A stretch of 15,782 nt of DNA from Planctomycetota bacterium (GCA_031270145.1 JAISYD010000157.1:1-15782), one strand, 5' to 3'; counted from the first letter of the stretch, positions 7,308 to 15,117 are shown. Notes: a model not told the origin generated them from the letters alone. Program-made: numbers and translations.

Positions 7308-7335
7308 TTGAATCCAGCGGGCTTTTGCGTATCAT
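7308..7335 (+). promoter_or_regulatory. Likely promoter of ruvC-tadA-htrA
   Basis: TTGAAT (7308-7313) and TATCAT (7330-7335) are spaced by 16 bases. The start would lie near 7342, some 48 bases before the ruvC ATG. The 230-base gap 7160-7389 around it contains no convincing gene. Confidence 0.45.
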
Positions 7336-7389
7336 CCGGCTTGACGGGCGTGAAGGGCGGCATGGCCCGTCCCTGGGACGGGGAAGGAA

Positions 7390-7995
7390 ATGGATTCGGC
7401 CTGGCGCATCATCGGCATCGATCCCGGAACCCGCCATGTCGGCTACGGCGTGGTGGAAAGCCGGGGACGGTCGCTGATTCGCCTCGCCTCCGGCTGCGTC
7501 GCCGCGTCCGACAGCCCTCTTCCCGCGCGCTTGGCCATGATTTTCCGCACCCTCCGCGAAGTCATGGAAGCCTACGCTCCGGAGGCGGCGGCGGTGGAAA
7601 CCGTCTTCAGCGGCAAAAACCCCAAAACCGCCATAGCGATCGGGGAAGGCCGGGGGGTGGCGGTGCTGGCCGCGGCGGAAAGGGGCCTGGAGGTGCGGGG
7701 CTACGAGCCGGCCCTGGTCAAACGCGCGGTGGCCGGCAGCGGCCGGGCCGGCAAGGAGCAGATGCGCCGCATGGTGGGCATCCTCCTGAGCCTCCGGGAA
7801 CCGCCGGCGACCGACCACGAGGCCGACGCCCTGGCTCTGGCCATTACCCACGCCCGGCATATGGAAATGCGCTTCCTGGCCGGCGGCGGGCGGGCGGCGG
7901 CGTTGCGCGCCCGACCGGAGCGCGGCCGGCTGCCCGAGGCGGTGTTGCGGCAACTGCCGGCGGAGTGCCTGGACGGCCGCGGCAAAAGACGCTAG
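7390..7995 (+). CDS. ruvC: Holliday junction resolvase RuvC
   Basis: Cuts four-way DNA junctions symmetrically at the end of homologous recombination, working with RuvAB. The RNase H-like fold carries the four metal-binding residues: D11 in GIDPGT, E70 in VETVF, H143 and D146 in DHEADALALA. The His in third place matches the Thermus-type active site rather than the E. coli Asp and is common. The phylogenetic core ends near residue 160. The remaining 40 or so residues, rich in Arg, Ala and Gly, are longer than in most RuvC proteins. AAGGA at 7384-7388 is very close to the ATG; the G-rich run just before it may serve instead. tadA starts one base after the stop. No ruvA or ruvB is in the window. 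Confidence 0.95.
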   Translation: MDSAWRIIGIDPGTRHVGYGVVESRGRSLIRLASGCVAASDSPLPARLAMIFRTLREVMEAYAPEAAAVETVFSGKNPKTAIAIGEGRGVAVLAAAERGLEVRGYEPALVKRAVAGSGRAGKEQMRRMVGILLSLREPPATDHEADALALAITHARHMEMRFLAGGGRAAALRARPERGRLPEAVLRQLPAECLDGRGKRR

Positions 7996-7996
7996 C

Positions 7997-8491
7997 ATGG
8001 ACGGCGGCGATATTGACGGCGAACGCATGCTCCAGGCCATCCGCGCCGCTTCCGAGGCGGCCGAGGCGGGCGAGGTTCCGGTCGGGGCGGTCATCTACCG
8101 GGACGGCCGGCTAATCGCCAGGGCCCACAACCAGCGGGAGACGCTCCAGGATCCCACCGCCCACGCGGAGATATTGGCCATCACCCAAGCGGCGGCGGCC
8201 ATAGGCGGCTGGCGGTTGGAGAATTGCGTCATGTACGCCACCTTGGAACCTTGCGCCATGTGCGCCGGCGCCCTGGTGGCGGCCCGCCTCCCCCGCCTGG
8301 TTTACGGGGCGGCGGATCCCAAGGCCGGGGCCTGCGGCTCCGTCCTCGACGTCCTTGGCTGCGAGGGTCTCAACCACGTGGTGGCGGTCGAATCCGGCCT
8401 TTTGGCCGAGGTCTGCGGCCGCTTGTTGCGCGACTTTTTCCAGGATCGCCGGAACAAGGGCCGTCCGTCGACAGGAGCTTCGCATGTCTAA
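7997..8491 (+). CDS. tadA: tRNA adenosine(34) deaminase TadA
   Basis: Deaminates A34 to inosine in tRNA-Arg(ACG), which lets that tRNA read the three CGU/C/A codons; zinc-dependent and usually essential. The 164-residue protein has the deaminase zinc site HAE (H56, E58 as proton shuttle) and PCAMC (C86, C89). The surrounding VPVGAVI (27-33), HNxxE-like segment (44-48) and YGAADPKAGACGS are typical of TadA rather than of guanine or cytosine deaminases. The final DFF.DRR region is also usual. It begins one base after ruvC and its last 8 bases overlap the htrA start, so the three genes are most likely one transcript. Confidence 0.95.
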   Translation: MDGGDIDGERMLQAIRAASEAAEAGEVPVGAVIYRDGRLIARAHNQRETLQDPTAHAEILAITQAAAAIGGWRLENCVMYATLEPCAMCAGALVAARLPRLVYGAADPKAGACGSVLDVLGCEGLNHVVAVESGLLAEVCGRLLRDFFQDRRNKGRPSTGASHV

Positions 8492-9917
8492 GCCGTTCGC
8501 GCGCCTTTTCCTCGCCGCCCTGGCCTTTGCCGCCGCCGCGCCGGTTTGCCGGGGCCTGGCCGGCGACGCGCGCCTGTCCCGCGAGGATGAGGCCGCCATG
8601 GCCCAGGCCAATGTTTTTTCGCGCTCGTTCGTCGCGGTGGCCAAGATGATCCGCCCGGCCGTGGTCAACATCAAGGTGGAGCGCCGGGTCGGCATCGCCG
8701 GCTACAACGATCCCTTCGAGTTTTTCAACGACATGTTCGGCCGCGGCCCCAACGGCCGCCCCCGGCGTGAGCAGGGGCAGGGCTCGGGCGTGATCATCGA
8801 CGCCCGCGGCTACATCCTCACCAACAACCACGTGGTGGGCGCCGCCGATTCCATCCGGGTGCTGCTGCTGGACGGGCGGGAATTCGACGCCGAGCTGATC
8901 GGGGCCGACCCCTCCTCCGACGTGGCGGTCATCCGCGTCAAGGCCGACAACATCACCGTGGCCAGGATTGGCGACTCCGACACCATTGAGGTCGGCGAGC
9001 TGGTCCTGGCTGTGGGCAACCCGTTCGGCCTGGACTTCACCGTCACCTCCGGAATCATTTCGGCCCGGGGACGCTCGGGCCTCGGGATGATGGAGATCGA
9101 GGATTTCATCCAAACCGACGCCTCCATCAACCCCGGCAACTCCGGGGGTCCGCTGGTCAACCTCAAGGGCGAGGTCATAGGCATCAACACCTTCATCTTC
9201 ACCCAGTCCGGGGTCAACGGCAGCGTCGGCCTCGGTTTCGCCATCCCCTCCAACATAGCCAAGAGCGTCATGCAAAGCCTGATCGCCTACAAGCATGTGA
9301 CCGCCTCGTACCTGGGCGTCGAGGCCGAATCCATCACCCAGGACACGGCCAGGCACTATGGCCTCCGCTCGCCCAAGGGGGCGCTGGTGAAGTCGGTGAC
9401 CAAGGGCAGCCCGGCCGAGAAGGCCGGCTTCCGCCGCGGCGACGTGGTGGTGCGCTGGGGCAAGCGCGACATAGACGACGATCAGCAGTTCCGCAACCTG
9501 GTCACCATCACCACGCCCGGCCAGCCGATGGATGTGGAGGTGATCCGCGACGGGAAGACCGTCCTGCTCAAGGTGACGCTGCTGGCCTCGGCCCCGGAAA
9601 TGGTCATCGAGGGAAAAAGCGGCCGCTTCCTGCAGGGGCTGGGCATCGAGGTGGCCGACTCCACCCCGGAAACGCTCGACAAGCTCGGCTATTCGCCGGA
9701 CGCCAAGGGGGTCTTGGTGTCGAGCGTCAGACGGAACAGCCCGGCCGCCGAACTCGGCTTCACCCCCGGCAGCCTGATCATGAGCGTCAACGGAAGGGAT
9801 GTCCATGACACCCAGGAGTTGCGGCAGGCCGTCGGCGCCTCGGAGCGGGGCAATTCCTATGATCTGATTTGGCGCAACGGCAACCTGATCCGCCGGGTGC
9901 GCCTGGAGGGGAAATGA
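8484..9917 (+). CDS. htrA: HtrA/DegP-family periplasmic serine protease with two PDZ domains
   Basis: Degrades or refolds damaged proteins in the cell envelope. The 477 residues start with a signal peptide (about 1-26, ending near CRGLA). A trypsin-like domain (about 45-262) has the full triad: H116 in TNNHVV, D146 in SSDVAVI and S220 in NPGNSGGPL. PDZ1 spans about 275-368 (YLGVEAE...GALVKSV..GSPAEKAGFRRGDVV) and PDZ2 about 383-475 (KGVLVSSV...SPAAELGFTPGSLI). The loop after strand one (FFNDMFGRGP) is the regulatory LA loop seen in DegP/DegQ. ATG 8484 is chosen because AGGAGC (8473-8478) precedes it and the signal peptide follows at once; the frame is open back to 8355 but this is inside tadA. 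It overlaps tadA by 8 bases. Confidence 0.96.
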   Translation: MSKPFARLFLAALAFAAAAPVCRGLAGDARLSREDEAAMAQANVFSRSFVAVAKMIRPAVVNIKVERRVGIAGYNDPFEFFNDMFGRGPNGRPRREQGQGSGVIIDARGYILTNNHVVGAADSIRVLLLDGREFDAELIGADPSSDVAVIRVKADNITVARIGDSDTIEVGELVLAVGNPFGLDFTVTSGIISARGRSGLGMMEIEDFIQTDASINPGNSGGPLVNLKGEVIGINTFIFTQSGVNGSVGLGFAIPSNIAKSVMQSLIAYKHVTASYLGVEAESITQDTARHYGLRSPKGALVKSVTKGSPAEKAGFRRGDVVVRWGKRDIDDDQQFRNLVTITTPGQPMDVEVIRDGKTVLLKVTLLASAPEMVIEGKSGRFLQGLGIEVADSTPETLDKLGYSPDAKGVLVSSVRRNSPAAELGFTPGSLIMSVNGRDVHDTQELRQAVGASERGNSYDLIWRNGNLIRRVRLEGK

Positions 9918-9963
9918 TGCCCGGGATTGCCGGCCGTCCATTCCCCGCCGTTGAAAGGCCGGC

Positions 9964-10881
9964 ATGAGCGCGAACAGCGGCCGGATCAGCGCTCGGCATT
10001 GCCAAACCTTGGCCCGCCGCCGGAACATCCCGCCCGGGGTGAAGCCGATGAGCATCTTCGAGGAGGCCAGCCGCGAGGCTTTCCGCCATAAATGGATCGA
10101 ATCGGAAAAAACCGGCTACGACATAGGCGATGTGGCGATTGAGGACTGGCACCGCCGCTTCTGGCACAAATTCGTCCGCGAGCGCTGGATACAGCATATT
10201 CGGGGCCAGGCTTTCTGGCGGGAGCTCGACAACGACGACTACGGCTTCTTCAACCACACCTTCGCGGACTGCCTGAAGCTGGCCGAGAGCATTGTCGGGA
10301 AGCTCGAGGCGGGCGGGGAAAACCTGGACATCATCCAGTGGGCGGTCGACAGCGGCCAAAACATGGAAATGGTGCTTTCCATCCTCGCCCGCCTGGATCT
10401 GAATTCCCACCGGCTGTCTTCGCAGCTTGATTTCACCGGCAGCGAGTTCGCCAAGAACATCCGGGTCCGGCACAAGCCGAAATCCCTGGTGGTGGACGAC
10501 GATCCGGATGCGCGGGAATTGCTCCGGGCCATCCTCGAACACGAGAACCTGGAGGTGGTGGAGGCGGTGACCGGCGAGGAGGCGATGGACGTGGTCCAGT
10601 CCCGCCGCTTCGATCTGTTCATCCTCGACCTGCGCCTGCCCAGGCGGCACGGGGCGGAAATAGCCTATTATCTGCGCCGCCACGGCGTCCACCGCTTCAT
10701 TGTGGCCATAGGCTCCTCCCTGGACGAATGGCACGAGTGCGACCTTTACGATTGCGGTTTCACCCATCTTTTGCGCAAGCCGTTTCCGCTGGAGCGCATG
10801 ACTGAAATCGCCCGCGACGTCCTCCAGTCCCTGCCGGCAAGCGACGCGCGTTCCGGACGGTTCCGCCCGGAACCCGGATGA
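9964..10881 (+). CDS. Response-regulator-like protein with unknown N-terminal helical domain and C-terminal receiver domain
   Basis: Residues 173-290 form a two-component receiver domain: acidic pair D178/D179 in LVVDDDPD, phospho-acceptor D222 in LDLRLP and K272 in LLRKPF. The position usually held by the switch Thr/Ser (as in IVALTAS) is Gly250 here, followed by SS. The N-terminal 165 residues are tryptophan- and charge-rich and look helical (DWHRRFWHKFVRERWIQHIRG at 61-81, then FWRELDNDDYGFF). I do not recognise a named family there and see no DNA-binding or enzyme motif. The order, unknown domain first and receiver last, is the reverse of a classical regulator. Start 9964 has AAAGG 5 bases upstream and G/C-rich third positions follow; ATG 10048 is an alternative that would drop 28 residues of low similarity value. 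No histidine kinase is nearby. Confidence 0.85.
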   Translation: MSANSGRISARHCQTLARRRNIPPGVKPMSIFEEASREAFRHKWIESEKTGYDIGDVAIEDWHRRFWHKFVRERWIQHIRGQAFWRELDNDDYGFFNHTFADCLKLAESIVGKLEAGGENLDIIQWAVDSGQNMEMVLSILARLDLNSHRLSSQLDFTGSEFAKNIRVRHKPKSLVVDDDPDARELLRAILEHENLEVVEAVTGEEAMDVVQSRRFDLFILDLRLPRRHGAEIAYYLRRHGVHRFIVAIGSSLDEWHECDLYDCGFTHLLRKPFPLERMTEIARDVLQSLPASDARSGRFRPEPG

Positions 10882-10903
10882 AGCCGCGGAAAGAAGAAAC
10901 GGG

Positions 10904-11965
10904 ATGAAAAAAACCATGCTGGCGGCATTGATGGTCGGCCCCGGCGAAATCCGAATGGTGGAGCGCGACATCCCGGTCCCGGGCCCGGGGCAGGCGTTGA
11001 TCCGGCTGGAATATGTCGGCGTCTGCGGCTCGGATCTGCATATCCTCGAAAAGGACTGGGGCGGCCGCATTACCGCCCCGCACATCCTTGGGCACGAATG
11101 CGCCGGCGTCGTGGCCGGGCTGGGCCCCGGGGTCGCGGAACTCGCCGTCGGCGACCGCGTCGCCCTTGAGCCGGGCAAAACCTGCGGCAAGTGCGAATTC
11201 TGCAAAACCGGCCGCTACAACCTCTGCCGCGAGGTGAAATTCCTGGCCGCCCCGAATACGCCGGGATCCCCCCAGGTCGACGGGGCCTTCCGGGAATATC
11301 TGGCCCACGACGCCGATCTCTGCTTCAAGCTCCCCGACAACCTCTCGACCCTGGAGGGCGCCCTCATCGAGCCGCTGGCCGTCGGCTTCCACGCCGCCAA
11401 CCAGGGCGGGGCCCGCCCCGGTCAGACGGCGGTGGTGGCGGGCGCCGGCTGCATCGGACTGGTTTCGATGCTGGCGCTCCGGATTTGCGGCGTGGCCAGG
11501 GTCATCGTCCTTGACGTCATGGACAACCGCCTGGCCAAGGCGGCCGAATTGGGGGCGGACGCCGCCATAAATTCCCGCGACCCCGCCGCCGCGGCCAGGC
11601 GGATCCTGGAATTGACCGGCGGCCGGGGCGCCGATCTCGCCATCGACACCTCCGGCGTCTCGGCGGCGGTGGAACAAGTCGTCCGCGCCCTGAAAAAGGG
11701 GGCGAACCTGGTGTTGGTCGGCTACAGCCCGGACGGCTCGCTCACCATCCCCCTGCGGGAGGTCATCAACAACGAGATAACGCTCAAAAGCGTTTTCCGC
11801 TACCGGAACATCTATCCCATGGCCATCCAGTCGGCCGCCGCCGGCCTGGTCGATCTCAAGCGCATCGTCACCAACGTCTACCCCCTGTCCGAGGCTCCCC
11901 GGGCCATGGAGGAGGGGTTGAAAAACAAGGCGGGCATCGTCAAATCGGTGCTCAAAATGCGCTGA
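10904..11965 (+). CDS. Zinc-dependent medium-chain dehydrogenase, sorbitol/polyol dehydrogenase-like
   Basis: Probably oxidises a sugar alcohol or other secondary alcohol to a ketone with NAD. The 353 residues show the medium-chain fold. Catalytic zinc ligands are C41 (VGVCGSD), H64 and E65 (GHEC), and E156 (IEPLAVG). The structural zinc site has C94, C97, C100 and C108. The nucleotide-binding loop GAGCIG lies at 180-185, with D204 at the end of the second Rossmann strand, favouring NAD over NADP. The block GRYNLCREVKF and the later SVFRYRNIYPMAI match the sorbitol/xylitol dehydrogenase branch, but the true substrate cannot be told. It follows the receiver-domain gene by 22 bases and may share its transcript. 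It is the last plus-strand gene and meets hemW tail to tail. Confidence 0.92.
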   Translation: MKKTMLAALMVGPGEIRMVERDIPVPGPGQALIRLEYVGVCGSDLHILEKDWGGRITAPHILGHECAGVVAGLGPGVAELAVGDRVALEPGKTCGKCEFCKTGRYNLCREVKFLAAPNTPGSPQVDGAFREYLAHDADLCFKLPDNLSTLEGALIEPLAVGFHAANQGGARPGQTAVVAGAGCIGLVSMLALRICGVARVIVLDVMDNRLAKAAELGADAAINSRDPAAAARRILELTGGRGADLAIDTSGVSAAVEQVVRALKKGANLVLVGYSPDGSLTIPLREVINNEITLKSVFRYRNIYPMAIQSAAAGLVDLKRIVTNVYPLSEAPRAMEEGLKNKAGIVKSVLKMR

Positions 11966-11981
11966 TCCGCGGAGCCGCCCT

Positions 11982-13106
11982 TTACAGCAGATCCGGCAGG
12001 ATGGCGTCCAGGACCGGTTGGTAATCGGCCGGTACCCGGATTTTTCCGCCCGCCGGGTCGAAGCGCAAATAACCCTTTTCCAGCATCCCCGGCAGGACGC
12101 CGGCATACAGTTGCCTGAAGTCGAAGCCGGTCCGGCCGAGGAATTCCCCCAGATCGACGCCGTCGAAAAGGCGCAGCCAAAAGACGGCGCACTCCCGGGC
12201 CTTGGCCAGGGGCGGCAACCGCTCGGAAAAATCCACCGGATCGTCCCCTTTGGCCAGGCGCTCGATATATGCCGCCGTCCCGGCGACATTGGCCATACGC
12301 CGGCCGGCCAGGTGCGAATGCGCCGCCGCGCCCAGGCCCAGGTATTCGCCGCCTTTCCAAATGGCGGCGTTGTGCCGGCATTCCCGGCCCGGCCGGGCGA
12401 AATTGCTGGTCTCGTAGTGGACAAAGCCGCTTTCGCGCAACAACGCCTCCCCTTCCCGCCAAAAGGCCAGGCTTTCCTCCTCGCTTTTCTCGGCCAATTT
12501 TTGCGCCGGCGGAACTTCCGCCAGCCGCGTGCCGGGCTCCAGCGACAGATGGTAGCAGGACAGATGCCCTATCCCCAGGCCGACCGCCTCCCGCAGGTCC
12601 TTGAGGTAGGCGGACAATTCCTGCCCCGGCCAGGCATGGAGCAAATCCAGGCTGACCGAGGGGAAGCCGCCTTCCGTCGCCAGTTCCGCCGCCCTCCGGG
12701 CGGCGGCCGCGCCATGCCGCCTCCCAAGCCAGGCCAGGCCTGACGGATCGAAGGTCTGGACGCCGAGGGAGCAGCGGTTCGCGCCCCGCTCCCGCAACAG
12801 GCGGAGTTTTTCCGGATCGGCGCTGTCGGGATTGATTTCGCAGGTGAATTCATGTTCCCGGGGCATCTCCGGCAACAGCGACAGCAGCCTTTCCAGTTGC
12901 CGGATCGAAAGGGCGGAGGGCGTTCCGCCGCCCAGGTAAATGCTGTCCGGCGGCGCCGACGGGCTGAAAATATTGCGCCGCGCCAGTTCCCCGGCCAGGG
13001 CGTCCAGGTAGGCGTCGGCCAGGCCGGGCCGGTAAATTCCGCTGGCGAAGGCGCAATAGTTGCAGCGGGAGCGGCAAAAGGGGATATGGACATAGAGGGA
13101 GGGCAT
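11982..13106 (-). CDS. hemW: HemW, radical SAM heme chaperone (coproporphyrinogen III oxidase-like)
   Basis: Radical SAM protein thought to bind heme and deliver it to apo-proteins. It belongs to the oxygen-independent coproporphyrinogen oxidase family. The 374 residues begin with the cluster motif C11-x3-C15-x2-C18 followed by AF, so the extra Cys that marks true HemN is absent (F20), as in HemW. SAM-binding YLGGGTPS is at 57-64, YETSNFARPG at 231-240 and a HemW C-terminal domain at about 295-370. The HNxxYW motif reads HNAAIW (245-250). Start at 13106 is fixed by AGGAGG just upstream on the minus strand and by alignment of MPSLYVHIPFC with the family; the frame is open to 13358 but that overlaps dciA. 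It lies 10 bases after dciA. Older annotation calls such genes coproporphyrinogen oxidase. Confidence 0.93.
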   Translation of the reverse strand: MPSLYVHIPFCRSRCNYCAFASGIYRPGLADAYLDALAGELARRNIFSPSAPPDSIYLGGGTPSALSIRQLERLLSLLPEMPREHEFTCEINPDSADPEKLRLLRERGANRCSLGVQTFDPSGLAWLGRRHGAAAARRAAELATEGGFPSVSLDLLHAWPGQELSAYLKDLREAVGLGIGHLSCYHLSLEPGTRLAEVPPAQKLAEKSEEESLAFWREGEALLRESGFVHYETSNFARPGRECRHNAAIWKGGEYLGLGAAAHSHLAGRRMANVAGTAAYIERLAKGDDPVDFSERLPPLAKARECAVFWLRLFDGVDLGEFLGRTGFDFRQLYAGVLPGMLEKGYLRFDPAGGKIRVPADYQPVLDAILPDLL

Positions 13107-13116
13107 TTCCGGCCTC

Positions 13117-13587
13117 CTAGCCGCCCGGCCGGTAAACCACGCGCAGGAGGGGCTGGGGAAGCGGCCAATTTTCCCGCAAAACCCGCAAAATTTCCGCCTG
13201 GCGGAATTGGCGGATTTCCTGCAGCAACGGGGCGCTCCCGATGGCCATGGTGAGGACGCCTTTTTTGAGGGAGTGGATCCGGGAAGCCTCGGCCGTCTCC
13301 GAACCGGCCGCCAGCCGCCAACAGGCGGCGACCGCCTCCAGGGAGAAGGAAAAATCAAAGGCGCCGCGGCTGGCCGGGCGCGATAGTATTTTGCCGATCG
13401 CCTCCGGCTCCGCCGCCGGACGGATGATCGGCCTCTTGCCGTCCGCCGGATCCGGGAAGGAACGCCTTTTCGCTTTCCCCTCGGCGTCGGCCAGGCCCTG
13501 CCGGCGCCAATGCACCTCCAGGAACCAGTCCCGCCATTCCCGGCTCTCCTCTTTCCGGATGGCGGCCGGCGGCGGCTTTCGCGCCAT
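13117..13587 (-). CDS. dciA: DciA-like protein (DUF721), replicative helicase loader/operator
   Basis: DciA proteins help load the replicative helicase DnaB in bacteria lacking DnaC/DnaI. The 156-residue product has a variable, basic N-terminus (about 1-60). This is followed by a DUF721-like region at about 78-155 that ends with the typical pattern: a hydrophobic LTMAIGSAPLLQEIRQFR strand-helix, then ILRVLRENW and a closing RVVYRPG. The match is from pattern memory and is weaker than for its neighbours. Position supports it: it starts one base after the dnaN stop, and dciA-dnaN neighbourhoods are common. The hemW ribosome-binding site overlaps its stop. ATG 13587 is the first start available after dnaN. 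Confidence 0.78.
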   Translation of the reverse strand: MARKPPPAAIRKEESREWRDWFLEVHWRRQGLADAEGKAKRRSFPDPADGKRPIIRPAAEPEAIGKILSRPASRGAFDFSFSLEAVAACWRLAAGSETAEASRIHSLKKGVLTMAIGSAPLLQEIRQFRQAEILRVLRENWPLPQPLLRVVYRPGG

Positions 13588-13588
13588 G

Positions 13589-14677
13589 TCAGCGGTTTAT
13601 GGGCATGAGGACGTACATGAAGTCGCCGCTGTCGATGCGGACCGGCTTGTCGCCGTCCGTGTATTGGATGACCACCTTGTCGTCCGACAGATTCTTCAGG
13701 ACGTCGATCAGGAAGAGGTAATTGAATTTGATGCTGATCTCCGGCCCGGACAATTCGGCGTCAAGCCCGATGTCGGCCTCGCCGTGGTCGCTGGAGGTCG
13801 ACAGGTCGAGCCGGCCGGGCGAAAGGGAGAACAGCACTCCCTTGACCTCCTCGGGAGACATGATGCCGGCGCTTTGCAGCGAAAGGAGCAGCTCTTCCCG
13901 CCCGACCGTGAAGCTGGTCTCGCTCTTGGGCGGGATGACCTCGGCGTAACGGGGGAATATCCCCTCCACCAGGTGGATGACGATTTCGGCGTTGGCGGTT
14001 TTGGCGAGCATGGCGTTTTCGGTGAATTTTATCTGCAGGGCGTCGCTGTCGGCCGCCAGCCGGGCCAGGGTGGTCATGCCCTTGGTTATGAGGATGCCGC
14101 CACTTTTGGCATGGTCGGGGTTCCTGACCGCCTTTTTGAGGTAGGACAGGCGGTTGGTGTCGGAGGCGACGAATTCGGCCGCGTCGCCGTCGATGTTCAT
14201 GTAAATGCCGTTCAGGGTGTAGCGGGTGTCGCCCTTGGCGGTGGCGAAAACCGTTTTTTGCACCGCGTCGGCGAAATCGTCGCCGTGGATGAAGATCGCC
14301 CCGTCGTCCTTGATCTCCGGGATGGCGGGATAGTCGGCGGTTTCCATGCCGGGGAGTTGGAACCGGCCATGTTTGGCGCTGATCTCCGCCAAATTGTTTT
14401 CCGCCGCCAGCCGCAGCTCGTTCGCCAGGGAACCCTTGACCAGGGCGTTTAGCCTGGACGCCGGCAGGAGGATGGCGCCCGCGTCCCTGGCTTGTTTCAC
14501 CGCCAGGGTTATTTTCAGGCCGATTTCGAGATCCGTCCCCGCCAGGGTAATGGTGTCGTCGGGGTTGAGGGTGAGCATGAGGTTTTGCAGGATGAGCCGG
14601 GCGCAACGCTCCGGTACCACGCCGCAGATCTGGGACAGCGCTTCCGAAAAAGCCTGTTTTTCGATGGAGAATTCCAT
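13589..14677 (-). CDS. dnaN: DNA polymerase III beta subunit (sliding clamp)
   Basis: Forms the ring that holds DNA polymerase III and other enzymes on DNA. The 362-residue protein has a complete three-domain clamp: an N-terminal domain starting MEFSIEKQAFSEAL, LPASRLNALVKG at 71-82, LPGMETADYPAIP at 108-120, the diagnostic TRYTLNGIYM at 151-160, ASDTNRLSY at 171-179, EGIFPRY at 238-244, and the C-terminal MPINR that builds the partner-binding pocket. Length is normal. ATG 14677 is chosen because GAGG lies 8 bases upstream and the family begins there; the open frame to 14701 adds 8 non-conserved residues. It heads the dnaN-dciA-hemW run. dnaA and recF are not in the window. Confidence 0.96.
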   Translation of the reverse strand: MEFSIEKQAFSEALSQICGVVPERCARLILQNLMLTLNPDDTITLAGTDLEIGLKITLAVKQARDAGAILLPASRLNALVKGSLANELRLAAENNLAEISAKHGRFQLPGMETADYPAIPEIKDDGAIFIHGDDFADAVQKTVFATAKGDTRYTLNGIYMNIDGDAAEFVASDTNRLSYLKKAVRNPDHAKSGGILITKGMTTLARLAADSDALQIKFTENAMLAKTANAEIVIHLVEGIFPRYAEVIPPKSETSFTVGREELLLSLQSAGIMSPEEVKGVLFSLSPGRLDLSTSSDHGEADIGLDAELSGPEISIKFNYLFLIDVLKNLSDDKVVIQYTDGDKPVRIDSGDFMYVLMPINR

Positions 14678-14693
14678 GGTCGCCGCCTCGCTG

Positions 14694-14707
14694 CCCGGCA
14701 AGCCGGG
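14694..14707 (-). promoter_or_regulatory. Small hairpin in the dnaN leader
   Basis: A perfect palindrome CCCGGC-TT-GCCGGG (minus-strand reading) ends 16 bases before the dnaN ATG, just upstream of the GAGG ribosome-binding site. It could form a short hairpin in the leader. Any control role is inference. Confidence 0.3.
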
Positions 14708-14783
14708 AGAAAACCAAGAAGATTCAAAAAAACGCGCTCAACCCAATCCGGCCCGGATTTCCGGCCAAGGGGAAACCGCCGGT
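14708..14783 (-). other. dnaN upstream region with A/T tract and inverted repeat
   Basis: Between the atpZ-like stop and dnaN lie an inverted repeat AATCCGG/CCGGATT (14745-14759) and, 12 bases on in minus-strand reading, a run of seven T (complement of 14726-14732). The distance is too long for a classic intrinsic terminator. No good -35/-10 pair and no DnaA box were found. The stretch probably contains the dnaN promoter. Confidence 0.3.
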
Positions 14784-15077
14784 TTATTCCCTGCCGGCCG
14801 GCGGCGCGTATTTGTCCATGTGCCGGGCGATCCGCCGATAGGCCCAGTGGACGCTTAGCGTCAGGCCGGCGAGGAGGAAGACCAGCCGCATCGCCCCGCG
14901 CGTCTCGATTCCCAGCGCCCCGGCCTTGCCGTCGAGGTAATGGCCAAGGAAAAAAAAACCGATTATGCCCAGGGCCACGGTCAGCCCCAGACTGGCGAAC
15001 AGGCGCAACAGCGCCCCCAACTCCTCCCGGGCGAAACGCTCGTTTTGCCTTTCCCGCTCTTTTCCGGCCTCGTCCAT
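14784..15077 (-). CDS. atpZ: AtpZ/AtpI-like small membrane protein
   Basis: A 97-residue protein with a charged N-terminus rich in Glu and Arg, then two hydrophobic segments at about 26-46 and 57-79. Between them is the motif FFLGHYLDGKAG. The sequence LGxxLDxxxG between two membrane helices is typical of the AtpZ/AtpQ group, small proteins usually found ahead of the F-type ATP synthase genes and linked to Mg/Ca movement or assembly. No ATP synthase genes are present here, so the function is inferred from one motif only. ATG 15077 is chosen over an upstream TTG at 15110 because the latter lacks a ribosome-binding site; GGGGAC precedes 15077. It follows rpsD by about 100 bases. Confidence 0.6.
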   Translation of the reverse strand: MDEAGKERERQNERFAREELGALLRLFASLGLTVALGIIGFFFLGHYLDGKAGALGIETRGAMRLVFLLAGLTLSVHWAYRRIARHMDKYAPPAGRE

Positions 15078-15117
15078 GCGCCGTCCCCGGCCTGCGTCCC
15101 GGCGCACCAACGCTTGG

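Noticed and set aside
5777..7363. Minus-strand open frame across the glycosyltransferase
   Set aside because: Shadow frame; the plus-strand product has GT-B motifs and this one has none.
8370..10055. Minus-strand open frame of 561 codons across htrA
   Set aside because: Shadow of the HtrA gene; repeated His/Gly/Val-rich low-complexity sequence and no motif.
13107..13358. N-terminal extension of hemW
   Set aside because: It overlaps dciA fully, and a strong AGGAGG site precedes the internal ATG that matches the family start.
14678..14783. Replication origin upstream of dnaN
   Set aside because: The stretch is short, and no DnaA box or repeated 9-mer was found.
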